Assembly: GCF_030295745.1 (NCBI RefSeq)
Contig: NZ_AP027291.1
Span: 4,030,001-4,094,000 of the forward strand
Origin: Mycolicibacterium sp. TUM20985
Lineage (GTDB): Bacteria > Actinomycetota > Actinomycetes > Mycobacteriales > Mycobacteriaceae
Length of the DNA: 64,000 nt
Reading direction: 5' to 3'
The number at the start of each line of letters is the position of its first letter. The first letter of the stretch is position 1. Of the stretch, positions 1-9,157 are shown piece by piece. The position numbers and the translations under genes are program-made. The notes under the pieces were generated by a model. The model searched no databases. It was not told where the DNA came from and saw only the letters and a program-made list of their open reading frames with translations.

Positions 1-47
1 TCGACTGCATCGCTACGAAACTCTTCGGAGTAATTTTTCCTTGCCAT
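1..47 (-). CDS. IS3-type transposase OrfA, N-terminal 15 codons only
   Basis: The frame starts at ATG 47 and runs off the window at base 1. Its residues (MARKNYSEEFRSDAV) equal the start of the complete OrfA at 28759. OrfA proteins of IS3 elements carry a helix-turn-helix that binds the element ends; only the beginning of that region is present here. Confidence 0.8.
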   Translation of the reverse strand, partial: MARKNYSEEFRSDAV

Positions 48-119
48 CGCGGTGGATCATCTCGCTTCCCCCGGCTGAAATCCGGGATCAAGCGTGTCCA
101 ACACGCGGGGCGAAGGCCC
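1..119 (-). mobile_element. IS3-family element A, one end, cut by window edge
   Basis: These bases are the reverse complement of 28687-28805, the start of a complete copy of the same element; no difference is seen. They carry the terminal GGGCCTTCG and the first codons of the first transposase gene; the rest lies before base 1. The inner end abuts an IS30-type transposase in mid-coding at base 120, so element A seems to have inserted into that older element. With the complete copy in opposite orientation it makes an inverted pair about 28.5 kb apart that encloses the mce operon. Confidence 0.85.
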
Positions 120-1248
120 GTCGGTGTATCGCGATCCTCGGGGGCGAACTGGGCGCGTGGGCACAAGGTCTACCGCAGCGGCGTGGTGGTCGGGTTCGTC
201 GCGCCGTTGGATCGGCTGGCGGTCCGTCAGATCAGTTCGCGGTACCTGTCTCAAGACGAGCGCATCGAGATCGCCGATCTGCGTCAGTCCGGGCTGAGCC
301 TGCGGGCGATCGCCAGTCGGCTCGGACGTTCGCCATCGACGATCTCGCGGGAGCTTCGGCGCAACGCTATCGCCGGTCGCGGGTACCGCCCCTTTGATGC
401 GCATCGCCGAGCCACTGCGCGGCGGGAGCGTCACCACCGGCGTCGGGTCGACATCAGCGATCGACTTGGCGCGCTGGTCGCCGAGCTGCTCCTGCAGCGG
501 TGGAGCCCGCAGCAGGTCAGCCGACATCTCCGATCGCGCTTCGCCGACGACCCGACGATGCGGTTGTGTCATGAGAGCATCTATCAGGCTGTGTACCAAC
601 CTAATTCACGGTTCCTGTGACCCTCGCGGCTAGCACCGCACCGTCGTTCACCGCGGCGTACCGGTCGTGACCATCGGCGTGCCCACCAGTGTCAGCAGCG
701 TCGGCGACCACGCTTTCAGCAGCCAATGCTCACCATCCACGACCGGCCGTTCCTGTTCGACGACCGATCCGAGGCCGGGCACTGGGAGGGAGGTCTCATC
801 ATCGGCAATGACCACAGCTCGGCGATCGGCACACTGGTCGAGCGCCAAACCCGAATGGTGCGACTGGTGCACCTACCGCGCAGTGACTCCGACTCCCTGC
901 ATGCGGCCCTGGTGGCCCGCATGCAGGATCTGCCACCGGCACTGTTGCGGTCCATCACCTGGGACCAGGGCACCGAGATGGCCCGCCACCTCACTACCGC
1001 CGCCGAGCTCGGAGCACCCGTGTACTTCTGCGACTCCCATTCACCTTGGCAACGCGGCACGAACGAGAACACCAACGGCCTGTTGCGTGACTACTTCCCC
1101 AAGGGCGTGACCCTCATCAACCATCCGCCATCGCGTCTCCTGGCGGTCGAACGCGAACTCAACCACCGTCCCCGCATGGTCCTCCAAGACCGTTGCCCCG
1201 CCGATCTATTCGTTTATCTTCAAATAGTTCGTGATGTTGCGACGTTGA
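120..1248 (+). pseudogene. IS30-family transposase, 5'-truncated and frameshifted
   Basis: Coding similarity starts at the junction with element A (VGVSRSSGANWARGHKVYR...) and continues in the frame open to 620, which contains the IS30 helix-turn-helix (SIRAIA-like SLRAIASRLGRSPSTISREL). Between about 615 and 730 the frame changes more than once. The catalytic domain follows (GHWEGGLIIGNDHSSAIG, TWDQGTEM, SPWQRGTNENTNGLLRDYFP), typical of the IS30 DDE domain. A further shift near the 3' end would restore an LRR-stop ending at 1246-1248. It is an inactive remnant. The gene on its right is open upstream to 1253, so the element probably ended about there. Confidence 0.85.
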
Positions 1249-1321
1249 CTAGAACCCACCAAGTCGACACGGGGTTATCTTTCAGGCGTCGCCGACAATC
1301 TTCGCCGAGTCGGCGCTTCCG

Positions 1322-2835
1322 ATGAGTCGTTCCTTCAGTCTGGATCGGTCGCCCGAAGACCTGCGCGACGACGCGAACCTGCCGAAGTTTGGCGTTCTGG
1401 ACTGGGTCAAGCAGGTCGCACGATCGAAGATGCTCCGTCCCGACCTGGGCCCCTACGGGTGGTTCAAGGTCCTCGATGACTACATCGAAAACCGTCGGGA
1501 GGAAGCCGACGGGGTGCCCGACTCGGAGCTAGGCCGTTTCTCCGACGACGAGCTGATCCACTACACCGAGCAGCAGATCATCTTCGAGGAGCTGTACAAC
1601 CGTGACGTCTGCTTCCCCGGATTCTTCATGCTGTGCCGCGACTCGATGGCGGCCCTTGGGCAGATCGTGAATCAGTGGTACACCGGTGACAACGAGCACG
1701 CCTTCACCCACCTGGTCACCGGGACCCCGGAGGCCACCTGGACGGTCCGTGAGCACATCGCACTGTGGAGGCTCGCCACTCACATCCGCGAGAACGCCGA
1801 GCTGTCATCGGCTTTCGAGACCCGCTCCGGTGGCGAGTTCTTTGACTACGCCGCCAAACTGGAATCCGCCACGGAGTTCACCGCCGGAATCGAGATGTCG
1901 GGCCACCGTGGCCACGCCGACCGCGACATCTACTACACCCGCTACGCCGAGGACCCCGCGGTCCTCTATTCTGCGCTCGCCTCGCACCTGAAGTCCGACG
2001 ACAACCCGCTCGAGCAGGAACGCCGCAACAACGAACTGCGCAACGCCGCCTACGAGGACGTGCTGTCCAACATCGCGCGGCCCGCTCGGATTCCTCAAGG
2101 CCGAGGCGTTCAAGATCGTGCACGACTACGTGATGCGGTTCTTGACCTTCCGCGACAACGAACGCTGGCTGATCGACCGCAACACCTTCTCGATAAAGAA
2201 GGCACTCCTCGAGCTCAACCGGCGAATGATGGAGCGCGGCCTGTTCGAGACCGAGCGTGACTTCTACTTCCTCACGTGGGAGGAGCTGCTCGAACACCGC
2301 AAGGGCGGCAGCAACCCGCGGATGACCCGTTGGAAGATCGAATCCCGGATGCGCAACTTCGATGCATGGGACTACAAGCAGGTCAGCATGCCGAAGTTCC
2401 TGCAGCGCAACGCCCCCCGCCAGGTCCTCTCGACCACGGGGGCCGTGGACTCCGAGGGTCGCAAGATCCTGCAGGGGTTCGGCACCAGTGGTGATGACAT
2501 CACCGCGACCGCGCGGGTGATTCGCAACCTCAAGGAGGTCGGCCGCGTCGACAAGGGCGACATCATGATCACCAACAGCACCGACCCGGGCTGGACGCCG
2601 GTGTTCGCCGCGCTGAGCGGGGTGATCGTCGAAACCGGTGGCCTGCTCTCGCACAGTGGCTGCCTGGCCCGCGAGTACGGCTTCCCCGCCGCCCATATCG
2701 AGGACTCCGTGAACCAGATCGCGGACGGAGCCACGATCACCCCAACGGTACCGCCGGCGGGGTCCGTATCGAGCACAGCGCGGTCGAGGACAGCGCGGTC
2801 GAGGCGCCGCCCGCCCTCGTGGAAGCCGCCGGCTG
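1322..2835 (+). pseudogene. PEP-utilising enzyme, C-terminal (swivelling domain) part, two frameshifts
   Basis: The product resembles the C-terminal half of PEP synthase/pyruvate phosphate dikinase-like proteins. The mobile phosphohistidine domain is visible as GGLLSHSGCLAREYGFPA, matching the family's TGGxxSHxAxxAREx(G/Y)xPA pattern with the phosphorylatable His in SHS. No ATP-grasp domain is present; in two-subunit relatives it is a separate gene, and none is seen here. The frame breaks near 2080-2089 and again near 2741-2745; joining three frames gives a continuous protein ending at TGA 2833-2835. ATG 1322 is used, but the frame is open upstream to 1253 at the IS30 edge, so the 5' end may have been lost to that insertion. 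Substrate unknown. Confidence 0.65.
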
Positions 2836-3174
2836 AGGCCGCCGGCAAGTTGAAGTGCCTGTCCTTGGCACCCTGGGAATGCCAACAGATTCCGAGGGGC
2901 CTTACGGGGCAGGCGCTTCGGCGCTTCAAAGACCGATCGAGAACGGCCCCTCACAGTGTCGAACGCGAGACGGTACGCGGTCGTATCGAAGGACCATAGG
3001 TGTTTCAAGCGTACGTGCTGCCCTCCGAAGGCGCCGCGGCTAGAGCCGATGCGTTGGCGGTGAACCCTTCGGCTCGAGTGAGATTCGACGTCGATGCGCG
3101 GCATGCACCCGCACTTCCGAACTGTGTCGGCGCCACCAAACGCCGTTGGACCTATCAGGGGCGTGCGTGGCTCG
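2836..3174. other. No recognisable gene
   Basis: About 340 bases between the end of the broken PEP-utilising gene and the last gene of the mce operon, which converge here. Open frames are present in several phases, but none has a recognisable motif or ribosome-binding site, and I see no strong hairpin followed by a T-run. Confidence 0.5.
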
Positions 3175-3705
3175 TCACGGCGGGCTCAGCCATGTCTGGG
3201 TCGGCGTGACGAAGAACCTAAACGGACCGCGCGAGCAATACGTGCCCGCATCCGCCATGGTGGCGCATCTCGTCCCGTTGTATTCAATGTAACTGCGCGG
3301 GGGCAGATCCCGCTCCGCCCGCCCCGGAGGGAACTGGACCCCCAACAGCCAGTCGTAACGTGTGACGATGTTTCCGTTGGCCCACCCGATGTTCGTCGTG
3401 CCTGGCGGCGCACCGCGGATATCGCCGATACAGCCAAAGCTTCCCCTGTCCCAGATGCCACAATAGAGTCCAAGCGGTGTCGAGAACCAGACGCCACCAG
3501 CACTATTGGTGAAGTAGTCGTCGTACTTCACTTTGTCGTAGTAATCGAGGATGAAGTAGGACGACGGGTAGGGGCTCGACGGAGAGCCGCCGTTCGGCTC
3601 TGCGTGCACCGTCGGCGGCGTGACGATCATCAGCCCGCTCAGACAGGCGAACACCGCCAACCAGTGGCGAAGCCGTTTGGCGCAGCCTGCAAGTCGCCCG
3701 GTCAC
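3175..3705 (-). CDS. Exported protein, last gene of mce operon, unknown function
   Basis: Predicted 176 residues from GTG 3705, chosen because it overlaps the stop of the upstream gene by four bases (GTGA), as elsewhere in this operon. A signal peptide is clear: basic start, hydrophobic stretch (LAVFACLSGLMIV) and an AxA-like site at VHAEP. The mature part is rich in Tyr, Gly and Pro, with four or more Cys (YCGIWD, FGCIGD, TRCAT, YCSRG) suggesting disulphides outside the membrane. It resembles small secreted mycobacterial proteins of unknown role. Being coupled to the mce genes, it probably acts in or near the Mce complex; this is inference. Confidence 0.7.
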   Translation of the reverse strand: MTGRLAGCAKRLRHWLAVFACLSGLMIVTPPTVHAEPNGGSPSSPYPSSYFILDYYDKVKYDDYFTNSAGGVWFSTPLGLYCGIWDRGSFGCIGDIRGAPPGTTNIGWANGNIVTRYDWLLGVQFPPGRAERDLPPRSYIEYNGTRCATMADAGTYCSRGPFRFFVTPTQTWLSPP

Positions 3706-4142
3706 GGTAGGTTGCCCGGCGATGATTCGTTCTCCGCCGTGTGCGGCACGCTGCCGTAGCAAGTCGCATTTCCTAGATCGAGAATGCTCTCGCAGAGTAC
3801 GTCGTCTCCTTTCATGATGCGGACCGTCACGAAATGGCCCTGCAGGACCCGCGCAACGGTTGCGGCCGTCCGAAAGTTCGGTCGCCAGTCGGCTCGCAGT
3901 TCGGCACCGTCACGCGTCGGGCTCGTCGCATTGACCACCGGTACGGTCAGAGTCCAGGGCAACGGCACGTCCTGCAGCAAGTGCTTACCCGACGTGTCGC
4001 GGTATTCGACGCCAGCCAACTCGCCGACCGAGTCGGAGAAGATGTCGTAGGTGACGGTATCCTCTGCGCGCGCCACCGGTGCGTACGCCAAGCCAGTGAG
4101 ACCGACGATTATCGAGACCGCCGTCGATTGAATTCGCTTCAC
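3702..4142 (-). CDS. Exported MmpS-like protein of mce operon
   Basis: 146 residues with a signal peptide (basic MKR, hydrophobic core, cleavage near ARAED). The mature part has the look of the MmpS-type beta-rich domain: TVTYDIFSDSVGELAGVEY, then DVPLPWTLTVPV, then a late Cys pair (VLCES, NATCYG). MmpS proteins are periplasmic partners of lipid exporters; here it would be an accessory of the Mce importer. The MmpS relation rests on pattern only. It is coupled to the next gene by a four-base GTGA overlap. Confidence 0.6.
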   Translation of the reverse strand: MKRIQSTAVSIIVGLTGLAYAPVARAEDTVTYDIFSDSVGELAGVEYRDTSGKHLLQDVPLPWTLTVPVVNATSPTRDGAELRADWRPNFRTAATVARVLQGHFVTVRIMKGDDVLCESILDLGNATCYGSVPHTAENESSPGNLP

Positions 4143-4199
4143 CTGGCTCCTTCAGCATCGAGAGTGAAAATCGTGAACCTTCGAGGAAACGGGTCGTTT

Positions 4200-4679
4200 C
4201 TAACCAGCCAGCACGACCGTCGTCAGTGTCATGTCCTTCTTCGCGTTGTACAGCACACTTACGCCAAAGTCGGTGTACGAGCAGTCCGGGAGCTTCGTAT
4301 AGCCCTGGATGATCAGGGCCTTTATCGCATCGCCTTCGTTCTTCGCGGCGCCCGACAGGGTTGTTGCCTTGCTGCTGCCGTAGCCCAGGTCCTTCAGTAG
4401 CGGTAACGCATCAGTCTCCGGAACGGCCCGTGACGCGTTATTGAGCCAGCTGTCGGTAGTCTCGTTGATTTCTGTAGCCGCCTGGTCGATGACCGGGTCG
4501 GACCGCAGCGGCGCGCATGCCGATCCCCGCGCCGCCGCGACCACTTCCCTCAGGCTGTCGGTGGAATCTGCCACCGCCGATGGCGCCACGGCGACGCTGA
4601 CGATCGTCAATGAAGCGAGGGCGAAGCACATTTCGAGACGGGTGCGCCTGCTAGGCGGGGTGGGGTCCCGAGTCGTCAT
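4200..4679 (-). CDS. Exported protein of mce operon, unknown function
   Basis: About 159 residues from ATG 4679, preceded by a good ribosome-binding site (GAAGGGAAAG). A longer frame exists from 4715 but would add 12 residues with no such site. The N-terminus is basic, followed by a hydrophobic segment (FALASLTIVSVAVAP) and cleavage near AVADS. The mature part has two Cys (SACAPL, LPDCSY) about 80 residues apart and helical character. I do not recognise the family; position between other exported Mce-associated proteins suggests an envelope role. Confidence 0.65.
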   Translation of the reverse strand: MTTRDPTPPSRRTRLEMCFALASLTIVSVAVAPSAVADSTDSLREVVAAARGSACAPLRSDPVIDQAATEINETTDSWLNNASRAVPETDALPLLKDLGYGSSKATTLSGAAKNEGDAIKALIIQGYTKLPDCSYTDFGVSVLYNAKKDMTLTTVVLAG

Positions 4680-4702
4680 CTTTCCTTCCCTTCGCATACG
4701 TC

Positions 4703-5359
4703 TCACTGTTCGCACACATGCGAACGGTGGATGTCACTACCCCAGCGCTTCGCCTTCTGCACCGACGGCCCGGTGAACCAATCCGGTTGATGCGCCAGTA
4801 TCCCGTTACTGACGTTGGACAACTGCTCCCACAGCTTGAAGAAGGCCTCGCCCTCGTAAATGGGAAAATAGTTGTCGCCGTACGGGTTCTGCGCCTGCGT
4901 CAGCGACTGGGCACGAGGGGCCAGAAAGTCGACGGCCTGGGTGATGTTTCCGGAAACGATGTCGACCTGCTGCTGAATATCGTCGCGGCTGTAGTCATAA
5001 TCTTGCCCGTCGGGACCGATCCGGTTGGTCTGCAGTCTGTCGATCTGGAAACGAAGCGTGGCGTACTGAGCGTTGTACCACTGACACATTTCACGCATCG
5101 CCGTGATGTCGGCGTCGGTGACGCTGTTCCTTGTCTGGTCATAGGGAAAGGGGAATTTCGGGGCCCACGCCGACGCGGTGGGCGTGATGACGGGCAAGGG
5201 CCTGATCAGCGAACTGTCCGACGGCGGGTCGGGAAGCGGAACCGTACCGTCGGGATCCGCATCAGCCGGTGGTCCCGTCCAGACACCCATCGCAAACAAG
5301 ATCACCGCACAACCCACGGCGCCCGCGCCACGTCGAATTCTGTCTCTCATCATCACCAT
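4703..5359 (-). CDS. Exported protein of mce operon, unknown function
   Basis: Predicted 218 residues from ATG 5359 (ATG 5353 and 5350 are also possible). A basic start (MRDRIRRG) and hydrophobic core (AVGCAVILFAMGVW) form a signal peptide, cut near ADADP, followed by a Pro-rich linker. The rest is rich in Gln, Asp and Tyr and looks helical. Its start lies 29 bases after the upstream Mce-associated membrane protein stop, consistent with the same transcript. No enzyme motif seen. Confidence 0.65.
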   Translation of the reverse strand: MVMMRDRIRRGAGAVGCAVILFAMGVWTGPPADADPDGTVPLPDPPSDSSLIRPLPVITPTASAWAPKFPFPYDQTRNSVTDADITAMREMCQWYNAQYATLRFQIDRLQTNRIGPDGQDYDYSRDDIQQQVDIVSGNITQAVDFLAPRAQSLTQAQNPYGDNYFPIYEGEAFFKLWEQLSNVSNGILAHQPDWFTGPSVQKAKRWGSDIHRSHVCEQ

Positions 5360-5388
5360 TGCCCCGATTCTCCCGAAGCCCGCGGGTG

Positions 5389-6054
5389 CTATTTCGGTCC
5401 CATCGCTGAACCGATTCCGCCGACGTCGGTGATCAGCCAGTTGTTGTTGCTGTCGATCGTCGTGCTGTACGTTGCCGTCGATTGCAGCGCCTCTGGCGCC
5501 TGTACCGTCTTGGTTTGAACGCTGACGAAACTGTCCACGACGTAGACCCCGCCGGTGGTCGATCTGACCTTGGCCACCAAGGGTTGCGCGGCCGAACTCC
5601 ATTCCAGCGGCACCAAGACCTGTTCCATGGAGGTGCCCGCGTCGGAGAGCTTCTTGGTGAGCTCAGGGGTCGTGCCCGCTACGAGTTTGACGTGCCAAGC
5701 CTGAAGATCCTTGTAATCCATCGTCGCGGCATTGACCGCATAGTCAAGCGCAATCTTCTCCGCGTGCGCATCGTTGGCCGACTGAGTGGCTTGAGCGTCA
5801 AGCTGGTGCCGCGCGTCCACGTACAGCCAACCCAACGCGGCGACCGCCGCGATCAGTGCCACGATCACGGCACCAAGGATCAGATCTCGCAGACTGATGG
5901 ACATCGACCTTTGTCGGCGGGTCGACTTCACGCCCTCGGGAGAGTCCACGCCATGGGACGAATTCGCCGATGGCTTTATCGGATCCGGCTCGGCGGCAGC
6001 GGTGGCGCCGTCGGGCTCGCGTAGCTCCTGCGCTTCGGTCTTGTCGATGGTCAT
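5389..6054 (-). CDS. Mce-associated membrane protein (Mam/Mas type)
   Basis: 221 residues: a hydrophilic cytoplasmic N-terminus of about 53 residues, one transmembrane helix (about 54-76, LILGAVIVALIAAVAALGWL), then an extracytoplasmic domain with helical first half and a beta-rich C-terminal half ending in NNNWLITDVGG, the usual layout of Mce-associated proteins encoded directly after mceF. Those of the M. tuberculosis mce1 locus help stabilise the Mce complex. It lies 54 bases downstream of mceF on the same strand. Confidence 0.8.
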   Translation of the reverse strand: MTIDKTEAQELREPDGATAAAEPDPIKPSANSSHGVDSPEGVKSTRRQRSMSISLRDLILGAVIVALIAAVAALGWLYVDARHQLDAQATQSANDAHAEKIALDYAVNAATMDYKDLQAWHVKLVAGTTPELTKKLSDAGTSMEQVLVPLEWSSAAQPLVAKVRSTTGGVYVVDSFVSVQTKTVQAPEALQSTATYSTTIDSNNNWLITDVGGIGSAMGPK

Positions 6055-6108
6055 TGTCTAGCCTCTCTTGAAATTCATCTCTGACGGGCGAGCGATCGCC
6101 CGTTCGGG

Positions 6109-7062
6109 TCATGGCGTGACGCGAAGGGTGATCATCCCGTCAGCTGGCGCCTGCTGAAGAAAGTGGTCGAGTATCTGCCCGCTGTCGAAGTTCATCAAAG
6201 TTCCGGCGATGGTGTTGAGCTTCGGTTGGAACGCCTCACCCAAAACTTTCAGATCGCCGCCACGTTCGTCCAGGAGGGTCTGAATTCGCGCGACCAAATT
6301 GTTGAGATTTATAATTTCCTCCGGATTATCGCTATCGAAGAGAATCGGCAAATGTTTGAAGTAGTCCTGTAGGTTTACACCTATTGCCGTGACACCGGGG
6401 GTGAGGCTGGTCAAATTCGGGTTGACCCATTCGGAGTTGCGGATCAGCGTCTGAAAATTGCTCAGGAGTTCGCGGCCCTGGCCGTCCAATCCATTGAGCA
6501 TGTTGTTCAGCACCGTGCTGGCGCGCGACAAGTTGGGAAGCACGGCGACGGGATCTGGCAATGCGGCGTCGGACTCGCTGATGATGCGTGCGAGGGCGTC
6601 GGGGTCCATCTGGTGGAGTACTCGCACGACGCTCGTCGCCAACTCGGAGATCGACGGCGGCTGGACCACCGACTCTGTCGAGATGCGTTGATTGTCCTTG
6701 AGCATCGGTCCACCGTCGCTGCGCGGCAGTAACTGGATGTAGGACTCGCCCAGCGCAGACAAATTCTGGAGCTGCACCTCGGTGTCGACGGGAATCTGAT
6801 AATTCCCCTCGACGTAGAAGTCGATGGATGCCGCCTGGGTGGACGTCGTGGTGTTGATCACCTTGCCGACGGGCGCACCACGCAACAGCACGTTCGAGCC
6901 GGCGACGAGGCCGTTCACGTCGGGGACGTCCATGGACAGATTGGTGCGGTCAGAAGGCAGATTGACGCGAAGTCCAAGCGTCCCGAAATAGAACAGGACG
7001 ACGGCGATGATGGCTGCAAAGGTCAAATACGATATGACGTCGCGCCTTCTTATGGCGTTCAT
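6109..7062 (-). CDS. mceF: MceF, Mce-family substrate-binding/tunnel protein
   Basis: 317 residues: N-terminal membrane anchor (about 10-30), then the Mce (MlaD-like) domain at about 38-115 (VNGLVAGSNVLLRGAPVGKV), then a helical region. Mce proteins form a periplasmic assembly that carries lipids to the YrbE permease. This MceF is short beside common MceF proteins (about 400-550 residues), lacking the long Pro-rich tail. Its ATG overlaps the mceE stop by four bases (ATGA), so translation is coupled. Confidence 0.9.
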   Translation of the reverse strand: MNAIRRRDVISYLTFAAIIAVVLFYFGTLGLRVNLPSDRTNLSMDVPDVNGLVAGSNVLLRGAPVGKVINTTTSTQAASIDFYVEGNYQIPVDTEVQLQNLSALGESYIQLLPRSDGGPMLKDNQRISTESVVQPPSISELATSVVRVLHQMDPDALARIISESDAALPDPVAVLPNLSRASTVLNNMLNGLDGQGRELLSNFQTLIRNSEWVNPNLTSLTPGVTAIGVNLQDYFKHLPILFDSDNPEEIINLNNLVARIQTLLDERGGDLKVLGEAFQPKLNTIAGTLMNFDSGQILDHFLQQAPADGMITLRVTP

Positions 7063-8066
7063 AGCGTAGCACCCAGAATCCGCAGTACTTCTTGGACATT
7101 GCCCGATAGCTCCCGACCGTCAGGCCCAATGATCGAGGTGATGTTGATGGCCGGGTACTTGTCGACCGGCAGGATGAAATCGGTGAACAAGTGCCGATAC
7201 TTCGGTATTGCGGCTTCGCCGGCGACCTTCGACTGTTGCAGCGCACCGACGGAGTCGGCCAGCGAATTCAGGAAGGGAACCAGCCAATATCCGCCAAGCG
7301 TGATACTTCCGACGCCGGGGAGGATGGTGGCGACGTAATTCGCGACGGCGACGAAGTGCTCGAAGCCGCGTTGCCCCGTCGGCGAGAAATAGAATTGCAG
7401 CTCTGGAATGTGACTGTTCACGACCGCCGCGCTCTTGGAGACGCCGTCGAGCAGTTGGTCAACCGTATCGATGTTCGCCGATAGGGCAGAGAGATCGGTT
7501 TCGAGCCGGCCCGTAAGCGTTCGCACCTCGTCACTGGACGGCACTACGCGATTGAGGCGAATGATGGTGTTCTGTGCCCGTTGAATGGATCCGCTGGAGA
7601 CGAAGTTCGCGAGACTCGCGATGGTGTCTTCCAGCTGTGGCGGGGACGTCGTGTGGGCGACCGGGATGGCCGCCCCCGGTGCCAGTGCGGGAGCGGGCCC
7701 CGGCGTAGCGCCTGCCGGCGGCCGCTCGAGCGCGACGTAGATGTCGCCGAGCACCGTCGCCTGCTGCAGCACCGCGTGGATATCGGACGGGACGACGACG
7801 CCCCGACGCATGCGCGCAGTGACGTCAACGTCTCGGTCGGTGAGCGCCACCTTCGACACCACTCCGACGGTCACGCCGTCCAGCACCACTTTTGCGCGAT
7901 TGGGCAAGTTCAGCACGCTGTCGAATTGCATCAGGAGGTCGTATCCGTCGTCATACGACGGGCCCGGCTGCGGTAACGCGTCCACGCTGATCGATGCGCA
8001 GGATGAGACCGCGAGGAGTGTGGCCGTAGCGACCGCGCCGGCGACCAGCCGGGATCGGAGTGTCAT
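7059..8066 (-). CDS. mceE: MceE, Mce-family lipoprotein (LprK type)
   Basis: 335 residues. The signal peptide ends in a lipobox (LAVSSC) with Cys 23 as the lipidation site, the hallmark of MceE among the six Mce proteins. The Mce domain follows (about 38-115: SVLNLPNRAKVVLDGVTVG, then VLGDIYVAL), with a Pro/Ala-rich linker and a helical C-terminal part. It is coupled to mceD and mceF by ATGA overlaps on both sides. Confidence 0.92.
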   Translation of the reverse strand: MTLRSRLVAGAVATATLLAVSSCASISVDALPQPGPSYDDGYDLLMQFDSVLNLPNRAKVVLDGVTVGVVSKVALTDRDVDVTARMRRGVVVPSDIHAVLQQATVLGDIYVALERPPAGATPGPAPALAPGAAIPVAHTTSPPQLEDTIASLANFVSSGSIQRAQNTIIRLNRVVPSSDEVRTLTGRLETDLSALSANIDTVDQLLDGVSKSAAVVNSHIPELQFYFSPTGQRGFEHFVAVANYVATILPGVGSITLGGYWLVPFLNSLADSVGALQQSKVAGEAAIPKYRHLFTDFILPVDKYPAINITSIIGPDGRELSGNVQEVLRILGATL

Positions 8067-9157
8067 TTATTGGCCGCCTGAGTCAGAACGTATTGGAGTA
8101 ATGCCACGTCTATCGCGTATGGCGTTCCCTTGACGTTCGCGCAACTCCCCGGCATTGACGCGTTCATGACGTTGCATTGAAGGACGCCGTCGGGTGTGCG
8201 GAGACGGTACAGCGGCGGCCGGTAGTGAAGCGTGAAGTCGTGGTTGTTGGCAAGATTCGCCAGCCCGTTGATCACGCGAGGCGTGACGTTCAATAGGCTC
8301 GCGTAAAAGGGAGCGCGTGGGGTCGCCTTCCTAATGACCACTGATAGCGCATCAAGCAACTGCTGAATTTGGGGACCGAGTTCCTGTTCAATTCCCGAGG
8401 CAGCCGCGATGACGGGGATGAGCCCTTCGAAAGCGTCCGACGACCCCTTCAACGTTGCGGCTACCTCCTGCGCAACGGAATTCGCGCCATCGTCGAACAC
8501 ACCCTTCAGCGTCGGCTGGACGTCGACCAGCGTGGTCGTCAACTGATTGAGGTTGCGGGTGATGGAGCCCAGGTCACCGATGGCCCGATCGGGAGAGTCC
8601 AGCACTGACGACGTGGTGGTTAGCAGCTTGTTGGCGTTTGACCCCTGATTGCGCAGCGCCTCGTCGAAACCACGGACGAGGTCACCGATGTTTTGCGATC
8701 CCGCCGGGTTGATCGAGTTGATGAAGTTGGTCGATGATCCGATCACTTCGGACAAGCTCTTCGGGGTCAGTGACCGGCCGAGCGGTATGCAGCCTCCCGG
8801 CGGCAGGTGTTGGTCTGCGTCGTAATTGCCCACAAGTTCCAATGCTCGGTCGGCGAGGATCGAGGTCGACCGCGTGACCGCTTTCGCGTCCGCTGGGATC
8901 GGTCGCCCGCCGTCGATGCTGAAGTCCACGCGGACGGACTGCGCCGACGGCGTGATGGCCGTGACCTTGCCGATGGGGTAGCCCAAGTGGGTTATTGGGT
9001 TGTCCACGTACAGTCCGACACTGTCGGGCATCATCGCGCAATAGTCGACGGCCTGCGCTTTGGTGGACGCCGTGCAGGAGGAGCAGCTGGCTATGACCAC
9101 CATGGCCACGAACGCCGGCAACGCTCGCCGGAACCAGTATGAACGCGGCGCTGTCAT
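8063..9157 (-). CDS. mceD: MceD, Mce-family protein
   Basis: 364 residues from ATG 9157, which overlaps the mceC stop by one base (TGATG); a longer frame from 9187 exists but is less likely. N-terminal hydrophobic segment (ALPAFVAMVVIASC) with a lipobox-like IASC, unusual for MceD. The Mce domain is at about 45-120 (VDNPITHLGYPIGKVTAI), followed by helices. Several Cys occur near the C-terminus (LQCNVM, GSCANV). Confidence 0.88.
   Translation of the reverse strand: MTAPRSYWFRRALPAFVAMVVIASCSSCTASTKAQAVDYCAMMPDSVGLYVDNPITHLGYPIGKVTAITPSAQSVRVDFSIDGGRPIPADAKAVTRSTSILADRALELVGNYDADQHLPPGGCIPLGRSLTPKSLSEVIGSSTNFINSINPAGSQNIGDLVRGFDEALRNQGSNANKLLTTTSSVLDSPDRAIGDLGSITRNLNQLTTTLVDVQPTLKGVFDDGANSVAQEVAATLKGSSDAFEGLIPVIAAASGIEQELGPQIQQLLDALSVVIRKATPRAPFYASLLNVTPRVINGLANLANNHDFTLHYRPPLYRLRTPDGVLQCNVMNASMPGSCANVKGTPYAIDVALLQYVLTQAANK

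Noticed and set aside
3094..3759. Long plus-strand open frame
   Set aside because: It is the reverse complement of the exported mce-operon protein, whose signal peptide and coupled start support the minus strand.
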